DNA from: Prosapia bicincta | Lineage: Eukaryota > Arthropoda > Insecta > Hemiptera > Cercopidae | Assembly: GCA_036971475.1 (NCBI GenBank) | Contig: JBAIZL010000006.1 | Span: forward strand, 837,501-901,500 | DNA length: 64,000 bases | Direction of reading: 5' to 3' | Shown: positions 12,071 through 25,700 of the stretch, in pieces | How positions within the stretch are numbered: position 1 is the stretch's first letter | Layout of the letters: every line of letters starts with the position of its first letter | The notes under the pieces: model-generated | Databases searched by the model: none | The model's input: the letters and a program-made list of their open reading frames with translations, nothing else | What the model was told of the DNA's origin: nothing | Translations under genes and position numbers: made by a program

Positions 12071-13503
12071 ATTTTAAAAATATGCCAGAATAAAATTTAT
12101 AAAGTGACAGAATAAGTAATAATGTGTTTATATATTGTTAAAGGGTAAAAGAGTTTACTCAAAACCTTACTAGATACTAGTTTATAAATTTACTTATTCC
12201 GGCAAAATATGTCTTCCTCAGCGAGTAATTGGCAACAGTTTTGAGTAAACTCTTCTAACATTTACTGTTGTGAAATGATCTCACTAGCTAGGCTCTAATT
12301 TTACTATATATTTATACATCTTTCAAGTTTGCTGTATCAAACACAAATTCTGAAAAACTGTTACTATAGGTTGAACAACTCATAAGAACTATTAACTGAG
12401 TTTGTGTTTTCAGGATATTATGTTTCTACCATTACTTACATGGAATAGAACAGCCTACATAACTAAATCAACTCATAATGGAATTAACTTTTCTTTCAAC
12501 AAAGCGAGAAGTGATCAATTAAACATATCAAGAGATATTCCTGACACTAAATTTTATGGGTAATTTTATTATTTTCAGAATTCTTTATTTAGTTTTTTAA
12601 AAATAAAGATCTATTTATAAAATAAACTATGAAGTTTGATAATTTAACTAAAAACACTTGCACATATGTTACACTTGTCTATAGCAAGACTTACTTTTAT
12701 AATTGTTGAGGACGGCCATTTTAAGAGATTTGTCCCACTGTCAAATCAGACCGGTCCGAGCTTACAATCGGACACATTTCCTCAAACGGCTGTCCTCAAC
12801 AATTATAAAAATAAGTCCTGCTATAGGCAAGTGTAGCATATTTACAAGTGTTTTAGTTAAAAACTATTATCACACATGAAGATGGAATCAACTAATATTG
12901 TATAATTTATTTGTGAGCTAGCCTTGCGAGAATAAAATTAGTAACAAATTTGCAAAATAACTTAAACATCACACATATATTTTTTTTAAATATGTTTGAG
13001 AGATTTGAATTATTTTGTGTGTTTGCTGCTTATGAAGTTAATTATTTACCTGTGTGTATAATATTTATGTATGGTTTTAATAGTTATTAGGATTCCGATG
13101 TGATAAATACTGTATTGAAGTTCTAAATTATTTTAATAATTTTAAAATATGTTTGAAAATTAATTTTTAAATACGATTTAATGTAAAATAAATAATGCAT
13201 AAGTACACATTAAAAATTCCATTTTGGGAACATTGTTTATTTTTTCAAAGTTATATATTTAGTTACTCTTTCAGTAATTTATACTTTAACAAATACCAGT
13301 ATTTACAGACTTTCTCACTTTAGCACTTAATTTTGTATAGACAAGACACATTTTGGGAGATATGACCTGTTTTCATCTCACTAACTAGTCTCATGGTTTT
13401 TAAGGGTAGTAAGATTGAAAAACTGTATTAGGTGGTGTAATGAAAGGTTTGAGGAAATTATGTCAAAAGGTATATATAGATAGAAATATAAATAGGTGTT
13501 GAA

Positions 13504-13574
<71 letters not shown>

Positions 13575-13704
13575 GTAATTTCTAATGTTTTTATGTTACA
13601 TACTGTTTGGTTGTATAGAGTCTGCTATTTTTAAATTCCTTCTATTAGCTCACACTCTCCTTATATATATATATAGGAATACAAGAAAACAGTGTTGCAT
13701 AACT

Positions 13705-13762
<58 letters not shown>

Positions 13763-16700
13763 TGCACAAATTTTCAATCGTTAATAAAATATGTTTTTAT
13801 TCACCCAATCAAGTTCAGACACATTTTTTAATCTATAGTGGATCACAATTGATGTTAATACAGTTTTTTCAAATATTTATTCAGTAATTAAAATATAAAA
13901 TGTTACCACACAATATTATAAATAGTGCTCGAGGGTAACTAAAATAAAAGTTTTCTTTGTTAGCCTCAGTAGGAATTTTCTTATTTTTTTTTTATATTAC
14001 TTGTTATTTAGTTTTTCCAGACTTTCTAGATTGAATAGTGTGTTTTTGTAGTTTTGATTTGTGAGATGAAATGTTTAGGTAAGTATGATTGTGTCATATG
14101 ATTTAGGAGTGCGTTTATGTGTTCTTAGTAATTTATATGAAATTATTTAACTTATACATTTAATGTGTTGGCCCTAGCTCAAAGATGGAAACTAATAATG
14201 TATTTAAAATAACCTCACATTCTATAATTAATTAGAAAAATTTGTTATGAGTAAAGTAACATTTTAAAGAAATTCAGTAATAACAAATAGTTTTAGAAAC
14301 GCTTCTAAAAAGATCATAATATTTTCAAAACAGACATTTATTCAAATTTTAATATAATTAAAGAAATGATTCATTGGAACTGTGACATGCATTTATATTC
14401 AACAATAGAGAGCTTGTCGTGTGATTAACTTGAATGCAATAGACACTCCTTCATTTGTAAACATAAGATGATTATGTAGATTGAGTTTTTATTATTGTCA
14501 AGAAGCATTGATGAATAATTTATTATATGTGAATATATTTGAAGTCTTTTAACAAGTACTGGTAATTAATTAGACGTACTTCACTATTTTATCCATATTA
14601 TAGTTTGAGAAATAGTCTTTGTCAATATGTAAAAACAGTGCTCATAAAAACAAGTGCAAATAAAAAAAAAAATAATAATAATACATTTTTTCCTTTCCTT
14701 TAGAAAGATCTGGTCAAAGTTGAACTCCAAACGCAATAGTGCATGTAAATACTGTAGCTTACAACAGCACATTTAATTTTAGAACATAAATAGAATTATG
14801 TATGAATTTGCAATTCAAGATGTATTGATTATTTTAATAAATTTATAGCATTTTTTATTCATCCAGTAAAATCTTCTATTTTTCTATGAGCATGAGTTAA
14901 ATAGCAATTTTAGTTTTCAGAGCAAATTATATATTCTTTTTCATATTATGTGCTAATTTTACACTACTTAACTAAGTGAATATGTAATTGCTTACTTGAT
15001 GCGCGTTTCAAAACGATCGTTCCTTTTACGAAGCTAACCCTCTACCAGCGGCATTTGGTTCTTTACAAACGGTATGACAGGGTTGGATTTATGACATTGG
15101 GTGAAGTGTCGGCGTCTTGTGTATTGGAAAAGACTATGGGCTTCAAAGTGTGTGTGGTCATTAAGTATATTTTCCCTGTCTGTTGCGTAGTGTTTGTAGA
15201 TTTCATATTTTTCTAAGGTTGTTAATTTTTACTCTGTTTTAATGTGTGTAGAATATTTAAATTCAACACATTAAAACAGGGTAAAAAAAACTAACAACCT
15301 TAGAAAAATATGAAATCTACAAACACTATGCAACAGACAGGGAAAATATACTTAATGACCACACACACTTGGAAGCCAATAGTATTTTCCAATACATCAC
15401 ACAAGACGCTGACACTTCACCCAATGTCATAAATCCAACCCTGTCATAACGTTTGTAAAGAGCCAAATGCCGCTAGTAGAGGGTTAGCTTCGTAAAAGGA
15501 ACGATCGTTTTGAAAGGCGCAGCAAGTAAGCAATTACATATTCACTTAGTTAACTAGTGTAAAATTAGTTTAATCAGTGAATTAAAGATGATTACATCAA
15601 GAAACTTCAAGATTATGTGCATTTGAACTAAGTAAATTTCAACTTGCAAACTTAAAATACAAATTAGTGGCACATTTTCGATCTCAAGATGCAAACTTTT
15701 CAGTCTCTCTCTTAACCATGAGACAATGCTAAAGATCTTATTGTGATTAAAACAGTTATATCTCGAAGAGTTTTAAAAAAATCACTTTAATTTTTATGTT
15801 CTGCTTGTAATTTGCTTAGTTCAAACTTAAGTTTCATTCATCGTCATAAAGAAAAAATCCTCTTTTCATGTTTACTTATGATTAACCCTTATTGCAAAAA
15901 TATTAATGTTTTAAAGCAAGATTGTTTTATTTAATTAATAAGCAGTGTTTTTAAATATGAGTCTTGTTTATGTTAGATTTACTTTACCATTATTTTTCAA
16001 TTAAAGGCTTTAGTTAATAATATAATTTGAAGTATTGTGTATTTTTTTGCATGTAAATTATAGCAAATAACTCTATAAATAAACATGTTAAAAATATAGA
16101 TACATTTTACATTTTTCTGTAATATAAACAATGACTCATAAAATTGTGCTCATATTATATTAAATACAATCATTTTTTTTATATATAAAAATACAATCAT
16201 CTTCTTCATATTATGTGCGCCTAAAACAAAGGTTTTGTCTCATGATATTAGTAATCGCTGTAGTCAAATTTGATACATTATTTACGTAAGTCTTTATTCA
16301 ATGGTCTGGCTGGAATATAAAATAACAACATTATTATAGTATTTTTATTCTCATGGATTTCATCCTTAACAATTGGAAAAAAGTCAATGTTTTTTATCAA
16401 ACTAATTTACGACTTGCTAAATTCCACACTTTTAGTAAATTTATGAAAAACTTACTGATACAATATGTTTTAGATTACACTAGATGATTTTCTGGTTCTG
16501 AGACACTGATGAAGATGGCTTAGTGTGATCAATAGGTTTTTCATAAATTTATTAAGAATTTTAAGTAACACTAATTGTTAATTAATTTAATAAAAATATA
16601 TTTGATTGTACTTTAATTTATAACAGTGGAAAAACGGTGGTTGAATGATTAAGAAAAGAAGATTGTGCTATGTACACTCGTATTTATAAATTTATGGTAT

Positions 16701-19700
16701 TTGAAATGGAATTATCTGATGTTATTTTTTCACATGGTTAACAGGTGCAGTTTGCTGACATACAATATGGAAACTTTTCCAAAAGTATCAATTATAATCA
16801 GTTTCATAAACGAGGCACGATCAACTCTATTAAGAACTGTAGTAAGGTGAGTTATATAGGGTGATTACCTGGATACAGATGTTTTTTAAATTATCATTAC
16901 TGACAATTAAGAAAAAACCAATTTATTTATGAGTGGGAAAACACTGTACACAGTATGCATTTTCAATACAACATTACTTTCAGTTCAGCGTTTAAAAATT
17001 GCATCTATAAGCTGGCCTCCATCTGGCTTGATACAGTGTGCGAGGCGTTTTTTAAAACTTTCTACTGATTTTGCTAATCTAGGAATGCCGATGATTTCCT
17101 GGCATAGCTATTTTAATTTCTCGTATTGATGGTGGCTGTTCATGTAGGTGATCATTGGTCCTTATTTTTTTAAAGTCAACACCTTTTTTAAGTTAGATGG
17201 TTGAACAGTTACGGTGAATAACATACAGTCATTGGAAAGGTTTAAAGAATATTTCTTACTTAAACTGCGCTGTCACTGTATAGGGATACGTAATGTATGG
17301 TTTCAACAAGATGGATCAACAGGTCATTACGGTTTGCGTTACTATGGAATCGCCTTCTGCGAACATTCCCTAAAAGAGTGATCTCACGTTTTGGTGATGT
17401 CAATTGGACTTCTCGCTCACCGGATATTACAATTCCAGATTTCTTTCTATGGGGATTTTTTAAATCTAAAGTCTACATGAACAATCCACAAACAATACAG
17501 GAACTTAAAGAAGCTATTTGTCAGGAAATCTTTGGCATTCCTAGAGATATGTTAGCAAAATAAGTAGAAAGTTTTAAAGAAGACCTTCGGCACTGTTTCA
17601 AAGCAGAAGGAGGCAACCTTAAGGTTCTTCGGCATTACTAGAAAGATGTTAGGAAAATCAGTAGGATGTTTTAAGTAAGCCTTCAACAATGTATCAGAGC
17701 AGGGGGCCATGCACAGATGTAATTACCTGACATATGTCCGGACACCTTACAGATGTAATATATAAACGCTGAACTGGAAGTAATATTGTTTTTTAAATTG
17801 CATACTGTGTTTTACCACTCATAAAACATAAGTTTAATGAAATTACACTGTTTTGCCACTTATAAATACATTTTTTTTCTTAATTGTCTTAGTACTTGTT
17901 ACTTGAAAAACATGAGTTTCTCGGTTATCACCCTGTAAATGTAGTTATGATTAATAACTAATTCCAAAAATAGTGATAAACAACAGCAGAAACTAAGTGC
18001 CTTAAGTAATTTTAAATTTGTACTTATGATTGTCACTTACACTATGAAATATATCAGTCATGAAAAAAAATGTAATCATTTGATTATTCCAAATCTGTTT
18101 AATCTATACTTATTTTATCATTTTCAATACAAATTGTAACATTTTTTTCAACAAATTATGTTTAATTCAAGGAATATAATATTCTGAAGTGAACATTTAT
18201 TAAAAAAATACAGTAGTGCAACCTTCTATGAGTAGAGGCTGGAAGCCAATTCATTCCTTTAAGGCAAAATCTTGAAAATTAAATTTACTTTAATGCTTGA
18301 AAATAGGCAGAAATTGTTAAAATAAATTAATTCAATTTGTTTTTAATTTAAATACATTCCAAATTTAAAGAATACTGAAACAGTGCACCATGGGTGTGTT
18401 TCATGAATGAGACACAAATTTCCAAAATACCACTCCACAATTTGACTTTTATTAAACTTAATTGTTAACAAATGTGGCTAAAACTTAACAGTAGGCAATT
18501 CAAACTAAAATACATACTTGAATTCTGGCAGGAACCAGAAATTGTGGATACATGTATATATTCGCATGTAAAGTAAATAATTATACCTAATTAATGGGGA
18601 GAAATTCCACTGTTAAATATAATTTTTTTAAAATTTCTTGACATACTAAATTCCATTTTTGATTAAAAGTTTAAACCCTAATTCATTTAGAATGCTACTA
18701 ATACAAAATTATGAATGTAACAGGTCCGTCTAAACTGCTAATACATAACATACCTAAAACCTAGAATGTTACAAATATGAATAACAATTCTAAACTATTA
18801 ATATTTTAATGCTAAGTACTAATACAAATTAACTCTTCTATTTCACTCTAATTGTCACTCGTATTCTGGCACTACCCACAAAAACGTTATCGCAGCTCCA
18901 GGCTCTTAACATTTGCTCAAAGTGCTCCCTAATACAACTGCCTCTCTACATCACACCACTGCACTCCCTGAAGCCAATGAATATTTAAATTCAACAAGTA
19001 CCGGTTGGTATATATTTAGGAAATTAGATGGAAAACTATCAAGAAAAAAAAGTCCTAAGAGTAAACTCAAAATTTTCACTTTCCCAAACTATAATTCTGT
19101 AGAGAAATATTGTTATAAATTACTTCAAGTCTACACTTAAACTTTATGGCAAAAAAATCTTACCTATTGATGCAGACAGACCTCAGGAATAGTAAGGAAA
19201 AGAAATTAATTTGCAAAAAAGTTCCAAAAATTTACAATTTTAAAAAAACAACCCAACACTAACACACATAGAAACCTCAAAACACTTAATTCATAAAGTC
19301 CCACAATGCCTTTATGAAGTCTTTACTCATAAAGACTCAGAATAGTTACCATTCTTATAAATCTTTAAAATTTATTAAAATTTTATTCTCTGTTAGAATG
19401 ATTTCCTCATAAATGTAAACCTTAGCTAGCCCATTTAGTTGCTCGTCAAAAGTTTTAGTCTCAAATATACGACCTCAGCTAAACCAAGTTATGGAAATTA
19501 AAGTCTTTCACGAACATTGTATCTCTGTATTTATTGAGTATGATGTTTATATAAAATTTGTTAAAAAAACTAGCCAAATTATAGTAATTGTTAACAATAA
19601 AATATTAAATAGAAACTTTGTTATCCTTCAGGGGAGGTCTTAACCCCAAAAGCCTTTTTTGTAGTGACAAATTTGGGTTTCTGTTTTACTATGGCAATGT

Positions 19701-22700
19701 ACTGCAGAAAATTCAGTAATTGAAACATAAATTGGAGAAATATTAGCAAGTTGGTACCTGTGATAAATTAAAGAGTGACGAATTAGAAAGGTTCTACTAT
19801 AAAAATTTGATTAACAATCAGTTGACTATTACCCTTTTAACAATATTGTTAAATTTTATTTTGTTTCAGCATTCTTTCAAGAACTCCAAAGTTTATACTT
19901 GAAGAAATTATTTTAGTTGATGATTATAGTGATGATAGTAAGTATATTTTACTACTTTGGCTTGCACATTTCTTGAGCGATTGTTGATAAAGAAATAATG
20001 TAAATTTTAAAACAGAAATATATTGCATAACCATATTCAAGAAAGTAGTTTAATACTTTCAAAATTTAATAAAAACAATAATTATACCTGTTATAACAAT
20101 AATTAATTTTGAAACTTGCAGTTTTTGTATTGTACATCTTGAGGTTTTTATAAAAATTACACTTGTTTGTATTATCTTGGCAAAAAAACTACTACTTACT
20201 GAGTTATTCAGCTGATGCGTTTCGCGCTAGGTCAGCGCATTTTTAAATGCTGTGAATTACTGACAAGATTGTTGCTCAGGTGTGTTGGGGGGGGGGGGAG
20301 GTCGAGCGTGTGGTGTATTTCTGTTCTGTGGTGTGTGATATTGTTCATAGAGTAGTTGTTAATTTTGTGCTCAAATATAGTGTTTGATTGAGAATGTGTT
20401 TTGTCATTTAGAATGTGTTGTGGATAGTATTTAAAGTGTTTATGTATATCTCATATTAAATTAATTTTGTTAAACTATTTGTTGAAGTAGTAATGGTCTT
20501 TAATACGTAGTTAGAATTGAAAGTCTATAGAGTTTTGTTATTACAGAGGTAATTGTCACAGACAGAAATGAAATTTTACATTGTTAATTTTTTAAAATTA
20601 TATAGTCAAACTAACAAATTTATAAACCTTACACCTTGTCTTAAAGTAAAATGAACTTTTTAACAAAAAGTTATAAATTATCAATCATCATGATTACCTT
20701 CATCAAATATAGCTCTCCAAATATAAAATTATAAATGTAATATAAAGTTAGGGATAGACCAAACCAATAAATTCATCAAAAAATATTATGGCAGCCAGTT
20801 TTCATGTCCACCACTTCATGCCCTAGTAATGGTTTCTTATCTGTACTGATTTTTAAGAAGTGAATTTCTAAACTTATCCCTTTAAAATAGCTATTTCATC
20901 ACTGGATAAATTAAGTACCTTTGTAAAGATAAAAATCTTTTAATTTTAAAGAACCCTTTATTTGATTGTCTAATGAATGCTTAAGGATGTTTGGTGTAGG
21001 TATGTGTCTAAACAAAACTGCCACCTAAACAACAATTAATTAGTTAGATTAGAAAATAAATATATTTTTTTTGTCAAAGTGAATTACAGTATGATTCTAA
21101 GGGTATTTTTTATGCTGGTTTCAAATACACCCCCAGTTTTTTTTATTCATCAATGTTTTCATTTGTTATGTCTTCATCAATTTCTTCATTTACATTTAAA
21201 GATATATTTTTCATGTATTATTATAAACTTGTCATACCCTAAACAATCAGTTGATGACTTTCTTGTGTATTTTCCTTCTGGAATCTCTTTCTTGAGTGTC
21301 CAACAGAAATCACCAAGCATATTAGAATTCCGTTTTAAACAATTGAATTGCTCACTAAATCAAGATTTTCAAGAAAAAGTGAGAACGTATCTGTAGAGAC
21401 TTATTGCATCCTATGACTCTAAAAATCAAGCATGTTCCTTACTGTCACACTAATTTTTTTCCCCTAAATAATTTGTGGAAACTTTTATAAATTAATTCCA
21501 GACTGTTTTTGCTTTGAAATGTAATCGCTCTTAAAATTTAATGTCTTGAATTAATTCCTTCTGTTATTTTTGCATCACTTATTTTTAAAAAAATGTTTCT
21601 TCAAATAAATAAAACCATCATCATTGTGGTAAATTCCTTTTTATGAAGTTTGTCATAATTCCCAACTTAATGTGTAATAGAAGAAATGGACATGTTTTAT
21701 ATTGAAAAAGGGAGGGTTTCAAATATATTGTTCCCTGGAATAAATACATGTAATTCCTTAACATTAATGTTTTGACTAGTATTTCTTTTATAATTGTTTC
21801 TTTGATCCTTACTACCCCTTTCACATAAATCACAGCAAAATTTGGTCTAACCAAGCTACAAACAGCAAAATTATGATGACTTCAATCACCATATATCTTC
21901 TAAAACTTTTTGTTTATACTGAATTCCTTCAAAAGGTTTCATGTTGTCATATGATCCCTTCATCCCAGTATCATGGGCTAGTGTTACAGATGGAAATTTA
22001 TGTGAAGATTTAAGCTTTCTTTGTGCTATGTTTACATTGAATTAAACATGTCATTGTTACTGTCGGATTAAAATAACATACAATTAAAATCCAGTTTTTT
22101 TAGTTTAAATTAAGAATGCATATTTGTTTGTTACACTGTATTGATGAAAATATCTAATAAGTATAACAACTTTTTAAAAATATCGTTTCAACATAAAACA
22201 TAAGGGTGATGGAGAAATGCTAATTATATTTTCAGATTTGCTGTATAGAGTTACATAAAGACCACTATTAACATCTACTTTGACAAAATTGATGATCAGT
22301 ATTATTATTAAATTAGAATTTTTATTTTAGGAGAAGATGGTGAGATTTTAGCAATCTTACCAAGAGTTAGAATATTACGGAATGCAAAACGTGAAGGTTA
22401 GTATACTTGCCTCTTTATATTACTGAGACAACTTTGTATTACTTTGATATGTTTTAGGAAATTTAATTTACCTTATAAACATTTAAACATAAAATAAGTT
22501 ACATCTCTTGTTGATACAATATTATCTCTATCTTTTTCATTCTAAGATTTATTTATCATTGCTTGTAATTATCTTGAATTCACTAATTAAACTATAGTAG
22601 GTAAATTATACTAATTTAATCAACACAAATAAATGAAACCTCTAAACCACAAATAACTTTTTTCTTTATTTAAAACCTTATGTACATTTCGATTGCATAG

Positions 22701-25700
22701 CAATCATCCTCAGAGGTCATTTACAATAAAAATTATTAGGCATTATTATTAAGGTATTTATAATAACGTATTTCACGTGAGCTACTAGTAATCACTAAAC
22801 ACTTTTAAATGTTTTAACTTGCCTATAGTAGCACTTACTTTGCTTGTTGAGGACGGCCGTTTCAGGAGATGTGCCCTTTGTCAACTTAGACCGTAACTGA
22901 TCTCAAGGTTTACGTAGGTTAGGGTGGGGGTGGAATATTTTGGTGGTGTGGGTGTATTTTGTGTGTATTAGGAGTTATGATGTCAAAAAGTGTGTGTGAG
23001 TTGTAATGTAATTGTGTATTGAGTATGTGTGTAGGGTGTAGTTTGAAATGCCTATATATTTCGTATTGTTCGGTTGTGTAGCGTTGGTTATTTCTGTGTT
23101 GTTTATGAAGAATTTGTAGGTTAGATGTTATGTCTATGTAGTCGTGTTTTGTGGAGTTGAGATAATCGGCGAAGTTTGATTGGTAGTTATTGATTTTTAG
23201 TGCTTTTATATGTTCTTGGTAACGTGTGTAGAAGGACCTCCCTGTCTGGCCTTTGTAAAAACTAGGGCCGGATGACTTGTAAAAACTCGCGAAATGGCCG
23301 TCCTCAAGAAACAAAGTAAGTGCTACTATAGGCAAGTTAAAACATTTAAAAGTGTTTAGTGATTACTAGTAGCTCAAGTGAAGATGGGATCAACAAACGT
23401 TAAGGTATTTTTATTAAACAATTATAAATATTTATAAACTTGCCTATAGTAGCAGATACTATTCCGTAACTGAGTTGACAATGGGTACATCTCCCAAAAC
23501 AGCCGTCCTCAACAAATATAAGTAAGTGCTACTATAGGCAAATTTATAAATATTTATAATTGTTTAGTGAAAACTAGTAGCTCATGTGAAGATGGAATCA
23601 ACAAATATGTATTTTTATTGTAAATTACCTAAAGAAAAAAGTTATTTGTGGTTTAGAGGTTTCATTTATTTGTGTTAATCATTACGCCACAGTTGTTTTA
23701 TACAGTTATAATTTAATCAAGTAAGTTCAAAAGTATTCACTCAGTTACGTAATTATTACATACAAATTTATTATCATTTTTAACCTGTTTTCCTAATTTT
23801 ATATTTATAAATTCTTCAGTGATCATTTACTATTTTTTAATTTAGTCATTCTGCTACATAGCATCCTATTTAATAATCCTTCTTAATTTCTCATTTAAAT
23901 TTCATTTTATTTGGACAATACTATGAGCTTTCCAAATTTTATATAGTTTGTTTTGAGTATCACAGGCTTTGATAATAACATTGGTGATCCAAGGTTTTTA
24001 AAAAGCTTCTTTATATTAATTAAAATTTCTTATTGATCATTAAATTATTAACAATCCCTCATTTCCTTTGCATAGTGCATTGATATAAACATTTCTTGGA
24101 AGCCCGACTCATACTGCATTGATCTAAACATACCTGTATAGTTTTGGTAGCAAAACTAAAGAAAGAAAATGAAAATAGGGTAGTTCAAATCATTAGCGGT
24201 TACACTAAAACGTCCGGAAGACCACCCACGCTTTGTTGGAGCAGTATGGGGTCTGCTTTATTAATAAGAAAAACCACTGAATTTAAATTTAACACTAAAC
24301 GTTAATTAAAAGAAAGATAACACAAGTTTCATGAGTAGCAGTTAATTCTAAGCCATTTACCAATCGAACTGTATGAGGTTCTTGAAGAGCGGTGAGTCGT
24401 TCGACGAAACAGGCCTGTTTGGTGTCTAGCAGAGATGAAAGAAGGTTCTCGACGAGTGGCATGAACTACAACTCATTTAAGATTATTGTAAAGTAAAATC
24501 ACTTCAAATAGTCACAACAGAAAAGCTTTAATCAACACTTGATAGTTCACACACGAGGTTAAAGAGTTAATTGTCTGCGGTGTAATGAAATACCACGCGG
24601 CTAACCTAACAAATTACACTTGTATAAGGAAAGCGGTTTAAAACAGTTTTATCGCGGCTAAAATCGTTAATTCATAGTTAGAACACATCTAAAACATTAA
24701 CTGAACATAATCAGTAAGCGGGGTAATAATCAGACGCGGTTTAAACCCGATGTAATCGGCTAAAACACTTGAATAGAAACCAGGAATGCCGCACTAGAAA
24801 GCCATGTTGCAAGAAGTGTGTAACTTGAGAGAAGAGACGGAAATGCTAGCAAACGGTAACTAAATCAGATAATTAGTCTAAAGCCATAGATGAATAGTCT
24901 AGATTCATCTGGTGACTGGATCGTAAAACCTACTTGTTTGCAGTAAAAGGATCCTAGATTCTGGTCGGCAATGAAAGTCTAGTAGGCGGTGGAACTTAAA
25001 CTGTGATAAACACCAGCTGATTGCTAGGTTATACGAAATAATAAGAATTGTAAACAAACGTGGTCTGTTGAAAGTGAGGTTAAGGATCCTGTACTTAACA
25101 TACCGCCCACCAAAACGAATGTTTTTAATCCGCCAGGTGGGTAGGGGGCGAAGAACCACTAAAGCACCGGAAACCGAGGGTGCCGAAGAGAAAAAAGTGG
25201 CAGGGAAAACGAAGAAAACCAAAAGAAACAAAAGGGGCAAGAGCGCCGAAGAAAGAACCTGTAGGAAAGCGGTGAAGAACTAGAAAGAAACAACCAAGAG
25301 GTCAGCCTATAGCTAAGAGATGGATGGATGCCCAAGAGTTGGTGAGGTGTTGCGCAAGTAAGTAGGAGGTGGGCCAAGAATGACAGAAGCGGTTGGACAT
25401 CTGCTGAAGAGGTGGCGGTTGCTAGAAGGGGTGATTTCGTGAAGGCTGATGAACTCTCCCGCCCACCATGAGCATTCCGGAGGCCTCGACTAGAGGGCGA
25501 AGAGATTCGGTGATATGGTTAAATCTTCTAACGGGGCCACTGGTGGTGGTACCCTTGGGTAAGTTCTTGTAGCGTTGAGTGTCTTTAATGGTGCGAATGA
25601 CTTCTTTCCTCTCCATGGATCGACGTGCAGGGGTGTAACGAGCGTCTAATCTTGTAGTGAAGGCGTGAGGTTGACGACATAGATGGTCTGGAAGCGATCC

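Larger units (their letters stand above)
22616..23690 (-). mobile_element. PLE insertion with nested foldbacks, family C
   Basis: Outer inverted ends are TTAATCAACACAAATAAATG...CCACAAATAACTTTTTTC (22616 on) and their inverse (to 23690). Inside are two further hairpins sharing CTTGCCTATAGTAGCA and a GIY-YIG remnant on the minus strand. The insertion splits an older repeat that is seen again near 46290-46600. Confidence 0.7.

Noticed and set aside
18913..19140. 75-codon frame in intron 3 as a possible additional exon
   Set aside because: The flanking Pgant2-like exons join in phase without it, and no family motif is visible.
21079..21396. 105-codon plus-strand frame
   Set aside because: No motif recognised, AT-rich composition, lies inside an intron.
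25068..25283. Lysine/arginine-rich 71-codon plus-strand frame, and an overlapping minus-strand serine-rich frame
   Set aside because: It straddles the LTR and internal boundary of the BEL element; compositional artefact of a purine-rich strand.
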